Shown here piece by piece: positions 15,535-26,921 of a stretch of DNA of 64,000 nt; positions within the stretch are counted from its first letter, which is position 1; every line of letters starts with the position of its first letter. The notes beneath the pieces were generated by a model. That model did not search any database, was not told the origin of the DNA, and saw only the letters and a list, made by a program, of their open reading frames with translations. Both the position numbers and the translations under genes were made by a program. Source of the DNA: Breviolum minutum Mf 1.05b.01 (taxonomy: Eukaryota; Sar; Dinophyceae; Suessiales; Symbiodiniaceae); the NCBI GenBank assembly GCA_000507305.1, contig DF239109.1, positions 62,001 through 126,000 on the forward strand, given 5' to 3'.

Positions 15535-16390
15535 GCTACTGGGCAGAACCGGTTGGAAACCCGAACAATGAAAAAAGGGCCTCTGGTTGTTTAGGTTATT
15601 TTTCGGGGATGAAATCCTACCCAGTTATATGGGGATTATAATATGCCATTACAAGGATCCCGTCATTAAACAACCAGGATTTCAATGGAAAGTAAGGCCG
15701 GGTTTTTGTTTCGTGGCTCACCCCTGTCAACTTGGCTCCCTGTTTTCCTAGCAAAGGGAGCTAAACATAGCGATACAACCCCAGAAGTTTAAGATCGAAA
15801 TCCCCTTTTAAGTTTCATGCGTCACTACAATAGCAGTATGACACGTTGATTCCTCTCCCCCCACTCTCCCTTCAGCAGAGACCCTGGAAGATAACGTCAG
15901 TCTCCAAAAATTCAATAATGTTCATCAATCATTCCATTAAACTCATCATGATTGATCTTTTAATAAAACGGGTAGCTTCATAGAGTCTGGAAAGTTCAGG
16001 AAAGTTTCCGAATCTTCACTACAAATTCCCTACAAGAAAAAACTAGATTTGCTTGGAACTTTTTGTTTTGGACAAGTTTCGATTCGGCCGATCTCAACCA
16101 CAATTTGCGAGTTGAGGTTGCGATGTTTTATCCCATTCAGATTCTATATATTGTGATCTGGTGTCACCCAGCCTCGAGGTGTTTTTGGATTCACTTCAAT
16201 GATTAAAAGGACCTGTGGATCTAAAATATGATTACAACGTATAAGATAGATCCATTTTTTGCTCTCCTCTTAACTTTGGGTACTTCCTATGTAGACATCC
16301 ATCCCATGTTGGAACTAGCCTATTTTTTGTGTCAGATAATTTATCGCGGGCTGGGATGGCTTTAAAGATGTTGGTCAGCTTCACCCTGAG
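15535..16390 (+). other. GC-AG intron of the USP gene
   Basis: Starts GCTACTGG and ends CACCCTGAG; 856 nt. GAGTG occurs at both exon edges, but only this placement keeps the frame. It holds one family D repeat and no recognised gene. Confidence 0.7.
15606..15690 (+). repeat. Dispersed repeat, family D
   Basis: GATGAAATCCTACCCAGTTA to CATTAAACAACCAGGATTTC. Close copies or fragments lie at about 20549, 37302 (inverted), 46363 and 53055. It sits in the first USP intron. Confidence 0.65.
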
Positions 16391-16430
16391 GAGTGTTACC
16401 TTTGATCCCATCATGTATCTCACTCTGCCC
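16391..16430 (+). CDS. USP exon: SVTFDPIMYLTLP block
   Basis: 40 nt. SVTFDP..YLTLP is a hallmark of USP4/USP15/UBP-type proteases, just after the first zinc knuckle. The likely donor is GTACCA at 16431; a GC donor a few bases later would add VPK. Confidence 0.82.
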
Positions 16431-17121
16431 GTACCAAAGCCTCCGCACTCAGCAACTTGGTCCTGCATTTGCAACCAAGAAATGCCTTCGGGAAAGAAAA
16501 CATGTTTGGGGATCAGAAGCATGAAAATTACACAGTGTCACAAGATGTCAAAAGGTAGGGAGTGTTGTTTTTTGTTTGGTAAAGATACCTGGAAATGCCA
16601 CTTGTTTTTGTTAATTGGTTCTTGTGGATTCGTTTTGTTACTAGGCATATTGGCAAGTTGACGTCAAGAGGCCATTAAACGCTTATGGTTGCCACAGCCC
16701 TCCTTGAAGTTTACTGCACATTTTGTTGGTTTGCAAGGAACCGTAAGCTAGTAAGCACCTCGAAAGTGGAATCAAGGATGGTTGCCATGATTGACCCACA
16801 AGATGGATGATTTCCATACATAGCATGATTCCAAAGCTGTGGTATCTTTTTTTTGTTGGTTTGTATTTGTATCATTTTGAACCATAGCCAGGGCCAGCAA
16901 TTTCAATGATTCACTGTTCCATTTGGGAGCCATCCAGAGGATATGAGCCTGTTCATTGAACTTGCCATGTTTTCGACGCTCCACATTAGTAGACATCAAC
17001 TCATCTTTCAAGTTCTACCTCAAGCCTGCCAACCAAAAATTGATCCAGTCTCTTGAAAGAAAAGCTCTGAAAAAAAAAAACGCGGGCTTTTCCATACCCC
17101 ATAGGATCCATGTATGGTATA

Positions 17122-17180
17122 TTTACCTACATTTGGTTGATTTTTATGGTTTTCATGTAGGTAAATATACCATTTTTCCA
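17122..17180. repeat. Short palindromic element
   Basis: GGTATATTTACCTACAT and its complement ATGTAGGTAAATATACC flank a short loop (TTGGTTGATTTTTATGGTTTTC), a near-perfect hairpin within the USP intron; flanking sequence also pairs (CATGTATGG, CCATGGATC). Confidence 0.55.
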
Positions 17181-17295
17181 TGGATCCGTCATGGGTACTG
17201 AGGTGAGTCTCACCGTCTTATCCAGCGATTTTCCTCGAAGTTCTCCCAAACCAATGGAGTTGGAGGCCAATTGATGATGGGAATGACGACCTTGC

Positions 17296-17389
17296 TACTG
17301 TTGATGGACCAATCATGATGATTATCCCATTATTTATAGGGTTTTAACCATCCCAGGTGGTTGTTTGGGATTTTGTCCATCAACAGTAT
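17296..17389. mobile_element. MITE-like element, family B
   Basis: Ends TACTGTTGATGGAC and GTCCATCAACAGTA are inverted complements. The internal ATCCCATTATTTATAGGGTT and ATCCCAGGTGGTTG are shared with the copies at 19801, 31979, 42861 and 54366. Confidence 0.75.
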
Positions 17390-17695
17390 CACTGGAAGTT
17401 TTGCTTCTCCCCAAAAAAGTGTTTCGGATTGTGTAGTTGTCAGACCAACCCAGGAATTGTTTTGGCAGATGTTAAAAAATTCGAATGGATATGTTCGATG
17501 CAACATCTATTTATGTGATTCGTGAAATCTGGGTCGTTTTCGTTGCGGGAAAAGGGTCTCATAGGTGGAGAAGAGTGCAACCATCGAAGAGCTGGAGAGT
17601 GCTCTCTGGACAGCTCTGTACCTTGGCAAATGAGTCCTCACGGGTTTCATCATCGTCTGTTTCATCGTCGTCGTTATGTAGAACCATGGGTGATC

Positions 17696-17754
<59 letters not shown>

Positions 17755-17765
17755 GCATCAGCATC
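17696..17765. repeat. (TCA)n microsatellite
   Basis: About 70 bp of uninterrupted TCA with two late GCATCA variants. Confidence 0.95.
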
Positions 17766-19195
17766 CACGGCCTTTGGGAGTATCTTATTCTTGAAGGTGT
17801 TTCTCGACCTTATTGGCTCTGAGTGCAGGTTGATTCCGACCCAAGCAACTTCCCAAAGTCCCAAGTTTAAAATCAGAGGATCCTCCCACAAAGGGATCTT
17901 AAAATCTGTGTTTTTGACTTGAATTTAAAGGAAACATACCTAGAGAAGATGGCACAAGTGAATTACTTGTGGTCATGTCACTCAACTGATTCACTCAACA
18001 AAATCTGTGTAGATGAATTGAATTTGCCATGAATTGTCCAGACTTGCTTGGATGTTTTGTACCGGCTTGAAATGATGGACGTTTCAGAATTAATTTCCAA
18101 AGGGGAGTTCCGGGACATGATGCGCAGTCATCCTATACAGACCTGTTGATTGAGGGGTGGTGGTTTATGAAAGATGTTCACGCCTATCATGCCAATGGCA
18201 GATGATTTAAGAGAAGAGCAGATCTGGGATCAAGATGGCAAACAAAAGCTGATACTCTCATCTGTAGTTGCATGATCTTCCCACAAATAACGTGTCTTGT
18301 ATTCTTCCGACCTTTGGGGCAGATATTTGATGACACAAATCCAAGAAACGCAGTTGATATGATTATAATACCATACCCTGCTGGGAACGTAACATATCCT
18401 TTTCCCAAAGGCACTTTTGAAGATGATGTTCCTTTTCCCGTTTGGTGGGATATGGACTCGTTCCCTTGGAGGGTAAATTCTCCCACCAAACTTCGATATT
18501 TCCAAGCATCCCGACTGGTCAACTAGCCCAATTTTTTGTCGGCAGAAGCCAAGCTACCGAACTACTTTCCACCCCAGCCGTTGCTGAAAGGCAACGCACT
18601 CCCTCTGAAGTCCCATCGTGCTTCTGCTTCGCCGACGTACCTTGGGGCATTCCGCAACAGCATTTGAGGTGAAGGATGTACCCACCACCTTGGGAAATGG
18701 GAAAAAGATATGAAAATCTCAGCTGGTTTGGTATCCTGGTTTGATAGCTGATAACTTGCAAATGTTGCAAATGTTCACTTTCAAAAAGCCAAGGGTTTTT
18801 TGTTTGCAGAGCAACAAAAAATACATTGAACATAATAGAGATCTCTTGACAATTCCAAGGCTTTCATTCTGAGACTCTGTTCAGTGGATTTTAAGGCACT
18901 GCCAAAGTGCATGTACCCCATCCCCACCAAAAAAATGATGGTGACTTACCCCTTCTCCCATAATTATGAAAGTGGAAAATCACCCTAAATGAAAGGAAAC
19001 TAATATTGGAGCCACCCATTTTACTACTTTGATGATTATGGGAGGAAGGGTATTGACTCCCAAAACACTTCAGCCAAAATCCTCTCCTTTTGGGTGTCAA
19101 AAATGCTGCCTTCTGAGGTCTATTACGGTCGGGTTTATCGACAGTTTGAGCCACAAAACCTGGTGAGTGACTTGGGTTGTTTGATGAAACGCTGG

Positions 19196-19327
19196 GTCAA
19201 CCTACCCCCCACGCTAACAGAGTACCCCCAGAAATAGCCGGCCTCATTAAGGGCGTCTTATCTTCCTTAAGAAGGTCTTATTCAACCCTTATTCTGGCGG
19301 AGGGTACGTTCGGGGGGGTAGGTTGAC
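19196..19327. mobile_element. MITE-like element, family F
   Basis: GTCAACCTACCCCCCACG at the left and CGTTCGGGGGGGTAGGTTGAC at the right are inverted. Internal GTCTTATCTTCCTTAAGAAG is itself partly palindromic. A related C-rich element lies at 34731. Confidence 0.7.
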
Positions 19328-19800
19328 TAGCCATGATTTGAGATGTTTCAGGTGTTATTAAATGGGACCCATCTTGGGGGGGATCAAACTTGATTCGCAA
19401 ATCTATGGTGATTTTGATGGATCTCCCTTGTAATCTTGCATTGTTTGGGTTGGGAATATAAAGACCCCTGTGTTTGAGATATTTGAGATGTTTCGGCCAT
19501 GGACCTATGTGGGAATACGATCTTTCATGTGTTGAAGACAATTCGTATCTACACTCAAGTAAACTAACATAGCAATGGAAAATAGACCCGACTTCAAGAT
19601 GTATTTCCTAAGAAAATGGGGGGTTATTCCCATGTTAGTCTACTTAATGTTTGTCAAGACGAACGCAGCTTCTTCATATGCTTATTTGGGTAGTGCCTCG
19701 TGCATCATAACTCGATTCTATTTTCCCCTCTGCCCAAAAAATGACAGCGAAGGGTGCATACCAGTCCCTGGGAAAAGGAGTGAACGTTTGAACTTGGGTG

Positions 19801-19919
19801 ATACTGTTGATGGTTCAGAAATCCGGCAAACTCACAAGTTGAGGTGATAGGTAGTTGAAATCCCATTATTTACGACAAGTTTTATACATCCCAGGTGATT
19901 TCTGAACCATCAACAGTAT
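19801..19919. mobile_element. MITE-like element, family B
   Basis: ATACTGTTGATGGTTCAGAAA and TTTCTGAACCATCAACAGTAT form 21-bp terminal inverted repeats. Confidence 0.78.
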
Positions 19920-20548
19920 TTCTGATGGTTGCTCCAACAAATGAGACTTTTGCAGGCAATGTTTGTGATTTGCTCAGTGGTTATGGTATGCCTACCTTAA
20001 TGCAGGAAAAACAATCCTCAATGTATCTAGTTGCATCAGGGTCCAAGTAAGTAGATGGTGGAACCTCCAAAAAGTTTAGTATTGGACTATGGCTAGACCT
20101 TCAAAACAATAGAGAATTTTCAAGAAAGCTGGATACATGGAATGTTGCGTGGGTTTTGCCCGCAGCTCCTCCGTCGAAATTTACCTTGAAACAACTGGGG
20201 ACATGTATTTGTTTCTTTTTTTGCCTGTTTCTGAGTTACCCTGCCAAATTCAGAGGTATAGTTCATAGGCCTGGTTTCCCAAAATCCACATGAGCGGTTA
20301 AGAGGCATAGTCCCAAAAATTACGACAGGTCCCAGGCCCATCAACCATACCTAGGAGGCATAAAGTAATCAAGTAATCAAAATCAACAGTCGCACCTTTC
20401 TGGCGTTTTTTCAAGACCCCGCAAACATTAGGGGATGAGTTCCACGGAGTTCCCCACCAAATCTGAGGTGACTTCCGACAGAACGACAACATCGTGGCCT
20501 TTGAGGCCCCCTGAGGATGTTTCCTTTCGTGTGAGCAAATTAAAAAAA

Positions 20549-20645
20549 TCCTAGCTTTTTAAGGTATATCTAGGGGATTATACTACCCCATGGCGTAGGG
20601 ATTATTTCATATGCCATTATAAGGATCCCTAAAAAGCCAACTAGT
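20549..20645. mobile_element. Inverted-repeat element related to family D
   Basis: CTTTTTAAGG near the left and CCCTAAAAAG near the right pair; the core CATATGCCATTATAAGGATC matches family D. Confidence 0.55.
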
Positions 20646-20701
20646 ATAAAGGCACGTCATAGGGATTTTTGAACGTTGCTTATGCGGGATTAGTATGCTC
20701 T

Positions 20702-20796
20702 TACACCCAGAAAATTAACAATGTCAAATGAAAGGGGACCATTTCAAAAGGAAATGTCATCTTCCAACCATCAATGTGCAGGGGATATATCTTCGT
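20702..20796. mobile_element. MITE-like element, family A, right end degenerate
   Basis: ACACCCAGAAAATTAACA at the left and the internal TCATCTTCCAACCATCAAT are family A; the right terminal repeat is degenerate. Confidence 0.55.
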
Positions 20797-20919
20797 TTAA
20801 GTCTGCCAGATAATCCTGATCCTGTATTGGAGAGCAAAAAAAATACAACCCCTTCTAATCCCCTTCTATAAAACAGTCAAACTATATTTCATTGGTTCAG
20901 AAGATTTCATGCGAAGATA

Positions 20920-21025
20920 TACCCCCCAGAAATCTAACATAGATACCAAAAATGGCCATATTTAAAAGGAACCACCTTTTCCAAACCATCATTTTGGGTA
21001 TCCATGTTAGTTTTCGAGGGTGTAA
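20920..21025. mobile_element. MITE-like element, family A
   Basis: TACCCCCCAGAAATCTAACAT at the left; ATGTTAGTTTTCGAGGGTGTA at the right. It is one of at least 15 copies of the commonest element in the host part. Confidence 0.75.
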
Positions 21026-22462
21026 GATTAAAGAAATTTCCCCCACACACATCAAATGCCATGCCCTTGAGGATCAGATCACATCATCAATGATCCGAAT
21101 TAACGAGCACGTTTTTTGCAGTTCCTTTTTAATGAGTTGAAGCCAAGACCTAGATTTCACTCGCAGTGAAAGGCCTCCCTGTTTAAAGATATCATCCTGT
21201 TTTTCCAAAGTTCCATGAAAAACAACGCTTCCTGCCTGTTTTTGTATCGATCCCATCGGAAGGTGCCTTTATGCCATGGTATCCGTCTTCAAGACCATGT
21301 GCCCAGACAAAATTGGTTCGAAGGGAAAGTGAAATCTGAAAAGGAACTTGCCTAGCAACAGAAAGAAATCACCCTTGCTAACAGAGGCCGTCGAAGAATC
21401 GTAAAAATTCCTTCCAAAATGCGCTTGCATTTCAGATTGATGGGAAAAAACTCCTTGGGAAACTAACAGCCATGAAGTTTCTAACTTGTAAATTTGAGTT
21501 GATGATTTGTCTTTGAAACTGAAAGTACGATATGAACTCTTTCCCTGGATTATATTATCTTGCATTTACCCTGAATTTGGCAGGATCCACCAGGGGCTGA
21601 CAGACAGAAAAGCTGAATCTGAATGAATAGTGAGCAAACGATGAAACGAAGGGTTTCTCCTCAAGATGTTGATCATAAACAGTTGCCGAAACAATGGTCT
21701 TCACGGAAAAACACATTCGCATCACATCGTTTTAGACTCGGGAGAGGAGGTTTCAAATAGTTCGAACATGGTAGGACAGGCCTGCGATTTCTTTTGAAAA
21801 AATAATCTATGTTGGATTTCCATGCCCGAGCATGGACTAGTTTGTGGGTGCCAATACTCCATTTCTGGCATGGATTCACTGAGATTAAAAAGACAGCCAA
21901 TTTTCGGAAGGCATTTCAGATCTTTGGAGTGGAAAATCATGACGTTTTATTCGGTTGATCTACTTGTCGTGGAGAAACCCGGTGAGGATCTTGGAGAGGG
22001 TCAGGGAAATGTTTGATAGCGGATTATACATTGGCGATTCTTGCTTGGTTTTATATCCACCCAATATGGGATTTCATCTTCCAACCCTTGCTTTGCACCA
22101 GACTTTTAGATTTTGCTTGGTGAAGTGACTGTAGTGCCATTCTGAAAGGTTTATGTCATCAGATGCTTGGTGATTACCCATTAGAGTTTCAACAATCACA
22201 TGACACAAGCCAAGTATTCCTCCAATCCGCACTCCCCCTAAGCTGGTTGTTCCATGAACCACGTGTTGTTGTTGTCCCTAATATTAATGCCAACATGTAT
22301 AGACTAACCTGCTGATCCAAGAAATCCTTTTCGCCGGTGAAGTAGTTTACAGTATCGCGTGTATTTGCAAACTTCAACTTTCATTACGTCCCAAGTGGTG
22401 ATCGCAAGATTTCTGCAATTTTTTACCAGTAGTTGCAACCCCGAGCCTCCGAGCCCCTGCAG

Positions 22463-22545
22463 GTGTTTATTCCATTGGTGTGTCGCAAGAAGCAGCGGCC
22501 AACCACGAACTCCTCGCAGACATGGACGCTTGGATTGGCAAGAGG
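22463..22545 (+). CDS. Probable USP exon (VFIPLV block)
   Basis: Acceptor CCCCTGCAG, donor GTCACA. It reads VFIPLVCRKKQRP and onward, and would fill the strand after YLTLP, before the VPK block. Phases fit both neighbours, but conservation is weak. Confidence 0.5.
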
Positions 22546-23568
22546 GTCACAAAAAGCTCTCCATGTTGGAATATTTTGGAACTTGGATGCGATTTTTCGG
22601 TCATTTTATCAAATCTGCTGATGACTAGTAGGAATATGTGTTTTTCTCAACTGCCTTCAGCAGATCACAGTGAATTAACCAGAATTGAAAGGATTCAATC
22701 AAAAGTTGCAACAGCCCTTACTCATGCGATATCATTTCTTCCTACTGGTACATTCAATCTTACTACCCACCAGAACTATCACCTGCATTGTCCCTATCAC
22801 CTGCATCGTCCCTTTCACCCAGATTCTTTGCAGGGGTAGTTTCAGATAGATTGGTGAATAAACTCATCATGAGAAAGGAATGATGAGGGAATGGATATCA
22901 AGCACCTGAAGTTTACCAATCTTTACACAGAAGGCCACAAAGACTTTGTCCTGCAAGCGGATGAAAGCTACTGTTGTAGGTGTTACTCCCTACCCCATAT
23001 CAACCTATGCAACTGATTCATTGGTCTAACGTTTGTTCACTAGGGGGACGTTCTATTTGAGCAGTGTGGAAAACCATACAACTTGTTTGACAGGGAGGGG
23101 AAGTTATGAGGAGGTTTCAAATATGAAATGATTATGATATTTTTCGTACTTGTTATACTCAGATACATATATGTTTTGAATTACGCCCAGATGCTTTTGG
23201 CAATTACATAATCGGAAAAGCCTTTGTAGCAAAAAGAAATGAGATTCAGCAACAAGAAATTGAGGATGAGTTGTGTTCCCTTTGTGGCGTTCTTTTTTCG
23301 TGGCAGTTTCTGAAAGGACTCGATGAGGAAAACATGGTGGAACCATCCAATGCCTTCAACTTCACCAATTTTCAAAAGGATGAATGGATTGATGAACAGA
23401 TGGAACACCATTGGCAAACTCCCAAGCTTGAGGAAATGGTGTCCCGCAAGAAAATCACAAGGGTATGAGTTGTATGGCAAAAACGAGACTCCCTCATACC
23501 CTAACAATAGGTGACCCGATCATAAAATGTCCCACAACAAAGCTTTGCCATGGAACTTTTGAATGCAG

Positions 23569-23659
23569 GCAATACGACAAGATCGAGCCGCCCCGGATCA
23601 TTGCAGTACCAAAAAATGCGGATAATGGAGAAGTCTTTGCCATCATGAAGGACTGTTTG
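23569..23659 (+). CDS. USP exon: IIAVPKN block
   Basis: Acceptor GAATGCAG, donor GTTGGG. It reads QYDKIEPPRIIAVPKNADNG to IMKDCL. In USP4/15/UBP proteins the matching region is P..Y.V.VPK.g...DL..aL. Phase fits on both sides. Confidence 0.65.
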
Positions 23660-23681
23660 GTTGGGATACCAGATCAACTAC

Positions 23682-23780
23682 CACCCCGAAAACTAACATT
23701 GACAATGGAAACGCAACCATTTGAAGATGTATTTCCTATTGAAAACGGTGATTTTCCAATGTCATGCTAGTTTCAAGGGT
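23682..23780. mobile_element. MITE-like element, family A
   Basis: CACCCCGAAAACTAACATTG at the left and ATGCTAGTTTCAAGGGT at the right. It lies 23 bp inside a USP intron. Confidence 0.7.
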
Positions 23781-24082
23781 CTTTAGAAACAACCAAAATC
23801 CAAAAGACGGATGCAACATGTCAAAGCTTCACCCCGTTGTCACAGCATCGATCACCAGGGCAGGGTGGTGGGGTGTTGTTTGGGAGTTGGCGAAGCAGGT
23901 GAGCTTGGTAGTGTCTCCTTATGATTCATAGGTTTTTTCCATGTGTAAGATTTGAGTCGTCAACATCCATCCACCATGATAAATACTTGTACTTAAGCAA
24001 TTGCTATATTTCATACCGTACTTTTTAAATAGGAAATGCTTGAACTTCAACCCATTGAATGGAAAAAAGTGATATGCAGCAT

Positions 24083-24187
24083 TACACCCCCCAAGATTAA
24101 CATAGAACCTGAAAATGATGGTTTGGAAGATGTTTCTCCTTTTCCAGGGGTGTATTCTCAGGTTCTATGTTAATTTTGCCAGGTGTA
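24083..24187. mobile_element. MITE-like element, family A
   Basis: TACACCCCCCAAGATTAACAT at the left; ATGTTAATTTTGCCAGGTGTA at the right; same intron as the previous copy, ending 24 bp before the next exon. Confidence 0.75.
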
Positions 24188-24211
24188 AAACATATGGATT
24201 TTTTTCGACAG

Positions 24212-24293
24212 GACTTTGCTGAACATTTGCTAGATGCTTGTGGTATCCAACAGCCCTGGACCTTCGAACTCCTTACGAACTTGGATGGCTATG
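24212..24293 (+). CDS. Probable USP exon (helical segment)
   Basis: Acceptor TTTTCGACAG, donor GTGACC. It reads DFAEHLLDACGIQQPWTFEL then LTNLDGY. No diagnostic motif, but it is needed for phase between the VPK exon and the next, and fits the expected insert. Confidence 0.5.
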
Positions 24294-25379
24294 GTGACCG
24301 GGCGGGACGCTGGGCAGGTCGTTTTTGGCCACGAGAGTTGTTGGTTTTGTTCGTTGAAGATGCGTGAAATGACAGGGGTGAAAATGGAAAATTTAGAAAG
24401 TGTGGATGGATAAGGTTTCAACTTGACATGATTCATGCTTTAGAGATGTATGTATGAGATGTGGATTTTGTTCCCATGACAGGCTGAAATTACATGAGGT
24501 GTGCTGTGTTGCCCACGGTCCAGAACGTGTGGGACAGATGGCTCTTCAATCTCACCAATTTCAAGTTGGGTGTACTAGTTATTCTTGTTTCATTTGATGT
24601 GTACCTATCACATCATGAATATAGATAACTGTGTGTTTTGCACTATATTTTTTTGACATACTCAGATTACGTGATGTTCCTTCACCGCTCAAGATGTGCT
24701 TTTTTCACCATATTATCACCTAGAAATTTGATCTCCTCCAAAATCATGCTTCTTTTTTTTTCGTACTCTCCGTGATCCATTCGCGGTTTCTAAGGAGATT
24801 TGTTACCAAATGATCGTGCAATATTCAAAGTGCCACACCAACTGGCCATTGATTTTGATGAGTATTTTGGAGGGAGTTGACTGGGATGAGACAGGAGACA
24901 CGGTGAGACACTGGGGTGAGACACTCGATGATACATGACTCTGCAAGGGAAGAAAGAACATGAAACAACATGGATTGTTTGTAGAAAATGGCTGGAACAT
25001 CTCCCGGATTCTACAGAAGTACATTAATATGAGGACATATCGTTAAAGGGCCTATTTTCCAAGCATGTTTTCAGAAAAAGAGTGGAGACGCAAATCAACC
25101 CTGAAAGATCTTCATTGATTCCAGGGAGCAACCCAACCTTGAATTTCTTGGTGGTCTTGGTGGACCAAGCTAGAAAGGTCTATTTGATGAAGTATATTAT
25201 GGTTATATTATGTATGGTATGTTGGTAGATTTAAAGTGTTATAACAGATGGTGTTCCATAGTGGATTGTACATCTCGGTGTTTCTTTGTATGTGTTTACT
25301 TAATCCCTCAACAAGAAAAAATGAACCAAGTCCATGTTTTTTGTGTGTGTTTTTTTCTCCGTTTTTGTGAGGTATGGAG

Positions 25380-25495
25380 AGCAGTTGAAGGATGCTATTC
25401 CTAAAGCGTCAAAACGTACCAGTGGAAGTGGTCCTGGAACGACCTTGGCTGCTTGTTTGGCCAAGTCAATGGAACGAGAAGTGCTTTCCGAAATG
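25380..25495 (+). CDS. USP exon: LAACL..SMEREVL block
   Basis: It reads QLKDAIPKASKRTSGSGPGT then TLAACLAKSMEREVLSEM. This matches the LxdCL..f...E.L element that precedes the second zinc knuckle in USPs. Donor GTACCT. The acceptor could be at 25371 or 25379; the latter fits the phase. Confidence 0.75.
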
Positions 25496-26144
25496 GTACC
25501 TTGGAGCACCAAGAGGGCTCGACATGGGAAAGAACGCTTCAGTTTTCCAATGGGTTTTCTACACGTGTGGCGATATTTTCAAAGATAGCTTCAACTACAA
25601 AGTAGTGTTATCACTTTCTGATGATTGTGGCCAAGATGGAGTTTTTCTCCAGTACTCTAAGACGGCAATGGAAAAATCTGCCTTTCTGATGATGGATTTC
25701 CCGCTATATTGGAGGACCCGACGATATGCCTATATACTTATACTCCATGGTTTCGATGTTTTCTTTTGCCTAGACTAGACACATTATAAGTTTGGTTTTA
25801 AGCTAAACACATCTCAAACATGATGCTACTTTTTGCCCATGTTGTTTGCTTACTGAAAAATGTTGTGAAGAAACCTGAAATTAAACGATGACACTTGTCA
25901 GTTTCCATCACTGCATTACAGTCACGAAAATCTCACAGTTATATGTATTTCTCCCAATCATGTCTCTCCATTTCTACTATCCATCACTACATTTCTTGGG
26001 AGATAAATTACTTGTTTCTCACATATTCATCATCCCACAAACTGCAGATATCCCTACATGTTTATCAAGCGTTTCCGTCATAAATGTCCACCGTAGCAAA
26101 ACATTCAGGGGCTGGCAACTTTTCCCAGCACCCGATAAACTGAG

Positions 26145-26171
26145 GATAGCGTCTACTGCAAAAAATGCAAG
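26145..26171 (+). CDS. USP microexon: DSVYCKKCK zinc knuckle
   Basis: Only 27 nt, nine whole codons. YC..CK is the second Cys pair of the USP zinc site. Acceptor ACTGAG|G; GC donor AAG|GCTCGA. Joining to the next exon gives CK-EHRCQSKKLDLWSLP, the exact spacing of animal USP15-type proteins. Confidence 0.82.
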
Positions 26172-26389
26172 GCTCGAGGGGAGAAAGCATTTGGTTCGTG
26201 AATCCGTTGGGGATTTTTTTTGTCAAGGAATTATTTGGGTGATTGTTTATACCGCTGTAAAGATGGTGAGTGTTGCTCACCAAAAAGTTTGGTGAAATTT
26301 ACCTAAAACTTGCTAGCAGACTTGGCTGATAGATAGATGTGTTTATGGCAAGATCTTTCGAAATGATGAATCTTCTAGTATACATTGGG

Positions 26390-26500
26390 ATGATCCCCAT
26401 CTTGTAGCAGTGTCAAGTAAAGGTTTATAGGGATTCCCTCCTAAAAGTGTAATAATCCTGGTGGTGCCTCTTACTGGAAGGGGGAGCATCCCAAAGTATA
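26390..26500. mobile_element. MITE-like element, family G
   Basis: TACATTGGGATGATCCCC at the left and GGGGGAGCATCCCAAAGTATA at the right are inverted. Related copies are at 49783 and 52744. Confidence 0.65.
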
Positions 26501-26835
26501 TAATCACCAGATCGGCAACAGATATCATCGCTGGTGAGTGCGACGCAGTGGTGTTCCAAAGCACTACTACGATTGTCGTGTTATATTAGAGAAGACTGCA
26601 GATTCTATGCCCCTATGTTTAGCGGAAGATTGAAATTTTACCATTTGAGATGATGATGTTTTTTATCCTCATCAAGAAGTCAGCAGAAGGAGGCCATGCT
26701 AAGGAGATTGTTGTTATAGCTTGAAAAATATGTGGTTCACTATCATAACCCATTTCTACCAAGAAGAATCGGTTTTTCCAAACCTCAAAACCACATAATT
26801 TGGCATCCATTCTCAAGCTGGCGTTTTCCATCCAG

Positions 26836-26921
26836 GAGCATCGGTGTCAGAGCAAAAAATTGGATCTTTGGTCATTACCTCAATGTCTTATAGTTCACCT
26901 CAAGCGTTTTGGTCGAGAGAG
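26836..26921 (+). CDS. USP exon: LDLWSLPQCLIVHLKRF
   Basis: Acceptor CATCCAG, donor GTGGGG. KKLDLWSLP..LIVHLKRF is the most conserved USP block before the histidine box and makes the family call secure. It ends two bases into an Arg codon completed by the next exon. Confidence 0.92.

Larger units (their letters stand above)
16431..22462. other. Long USP intron rich in inverted-repeat elements
   Basis: A 6-kb intron without a recognised gene. It contains inverted-repeat elements at 17296, 19196, 19801, 20549, 20702 and 20920 and a (TCA)n array at 17696-17765. The longer frames around 17.5 kb are products of the (TCA)n array (poly-Ser, poly-His, poly-Asp). A further small USP exon could be hidden here. 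Confidence 0.5.

Noticed and set aside
17485-17922. 145-codon Ser-rich frame and His/Met/Asp-rich counterparts
   Set aside because: Translation of the (TCA)n microsatellite in different frames.
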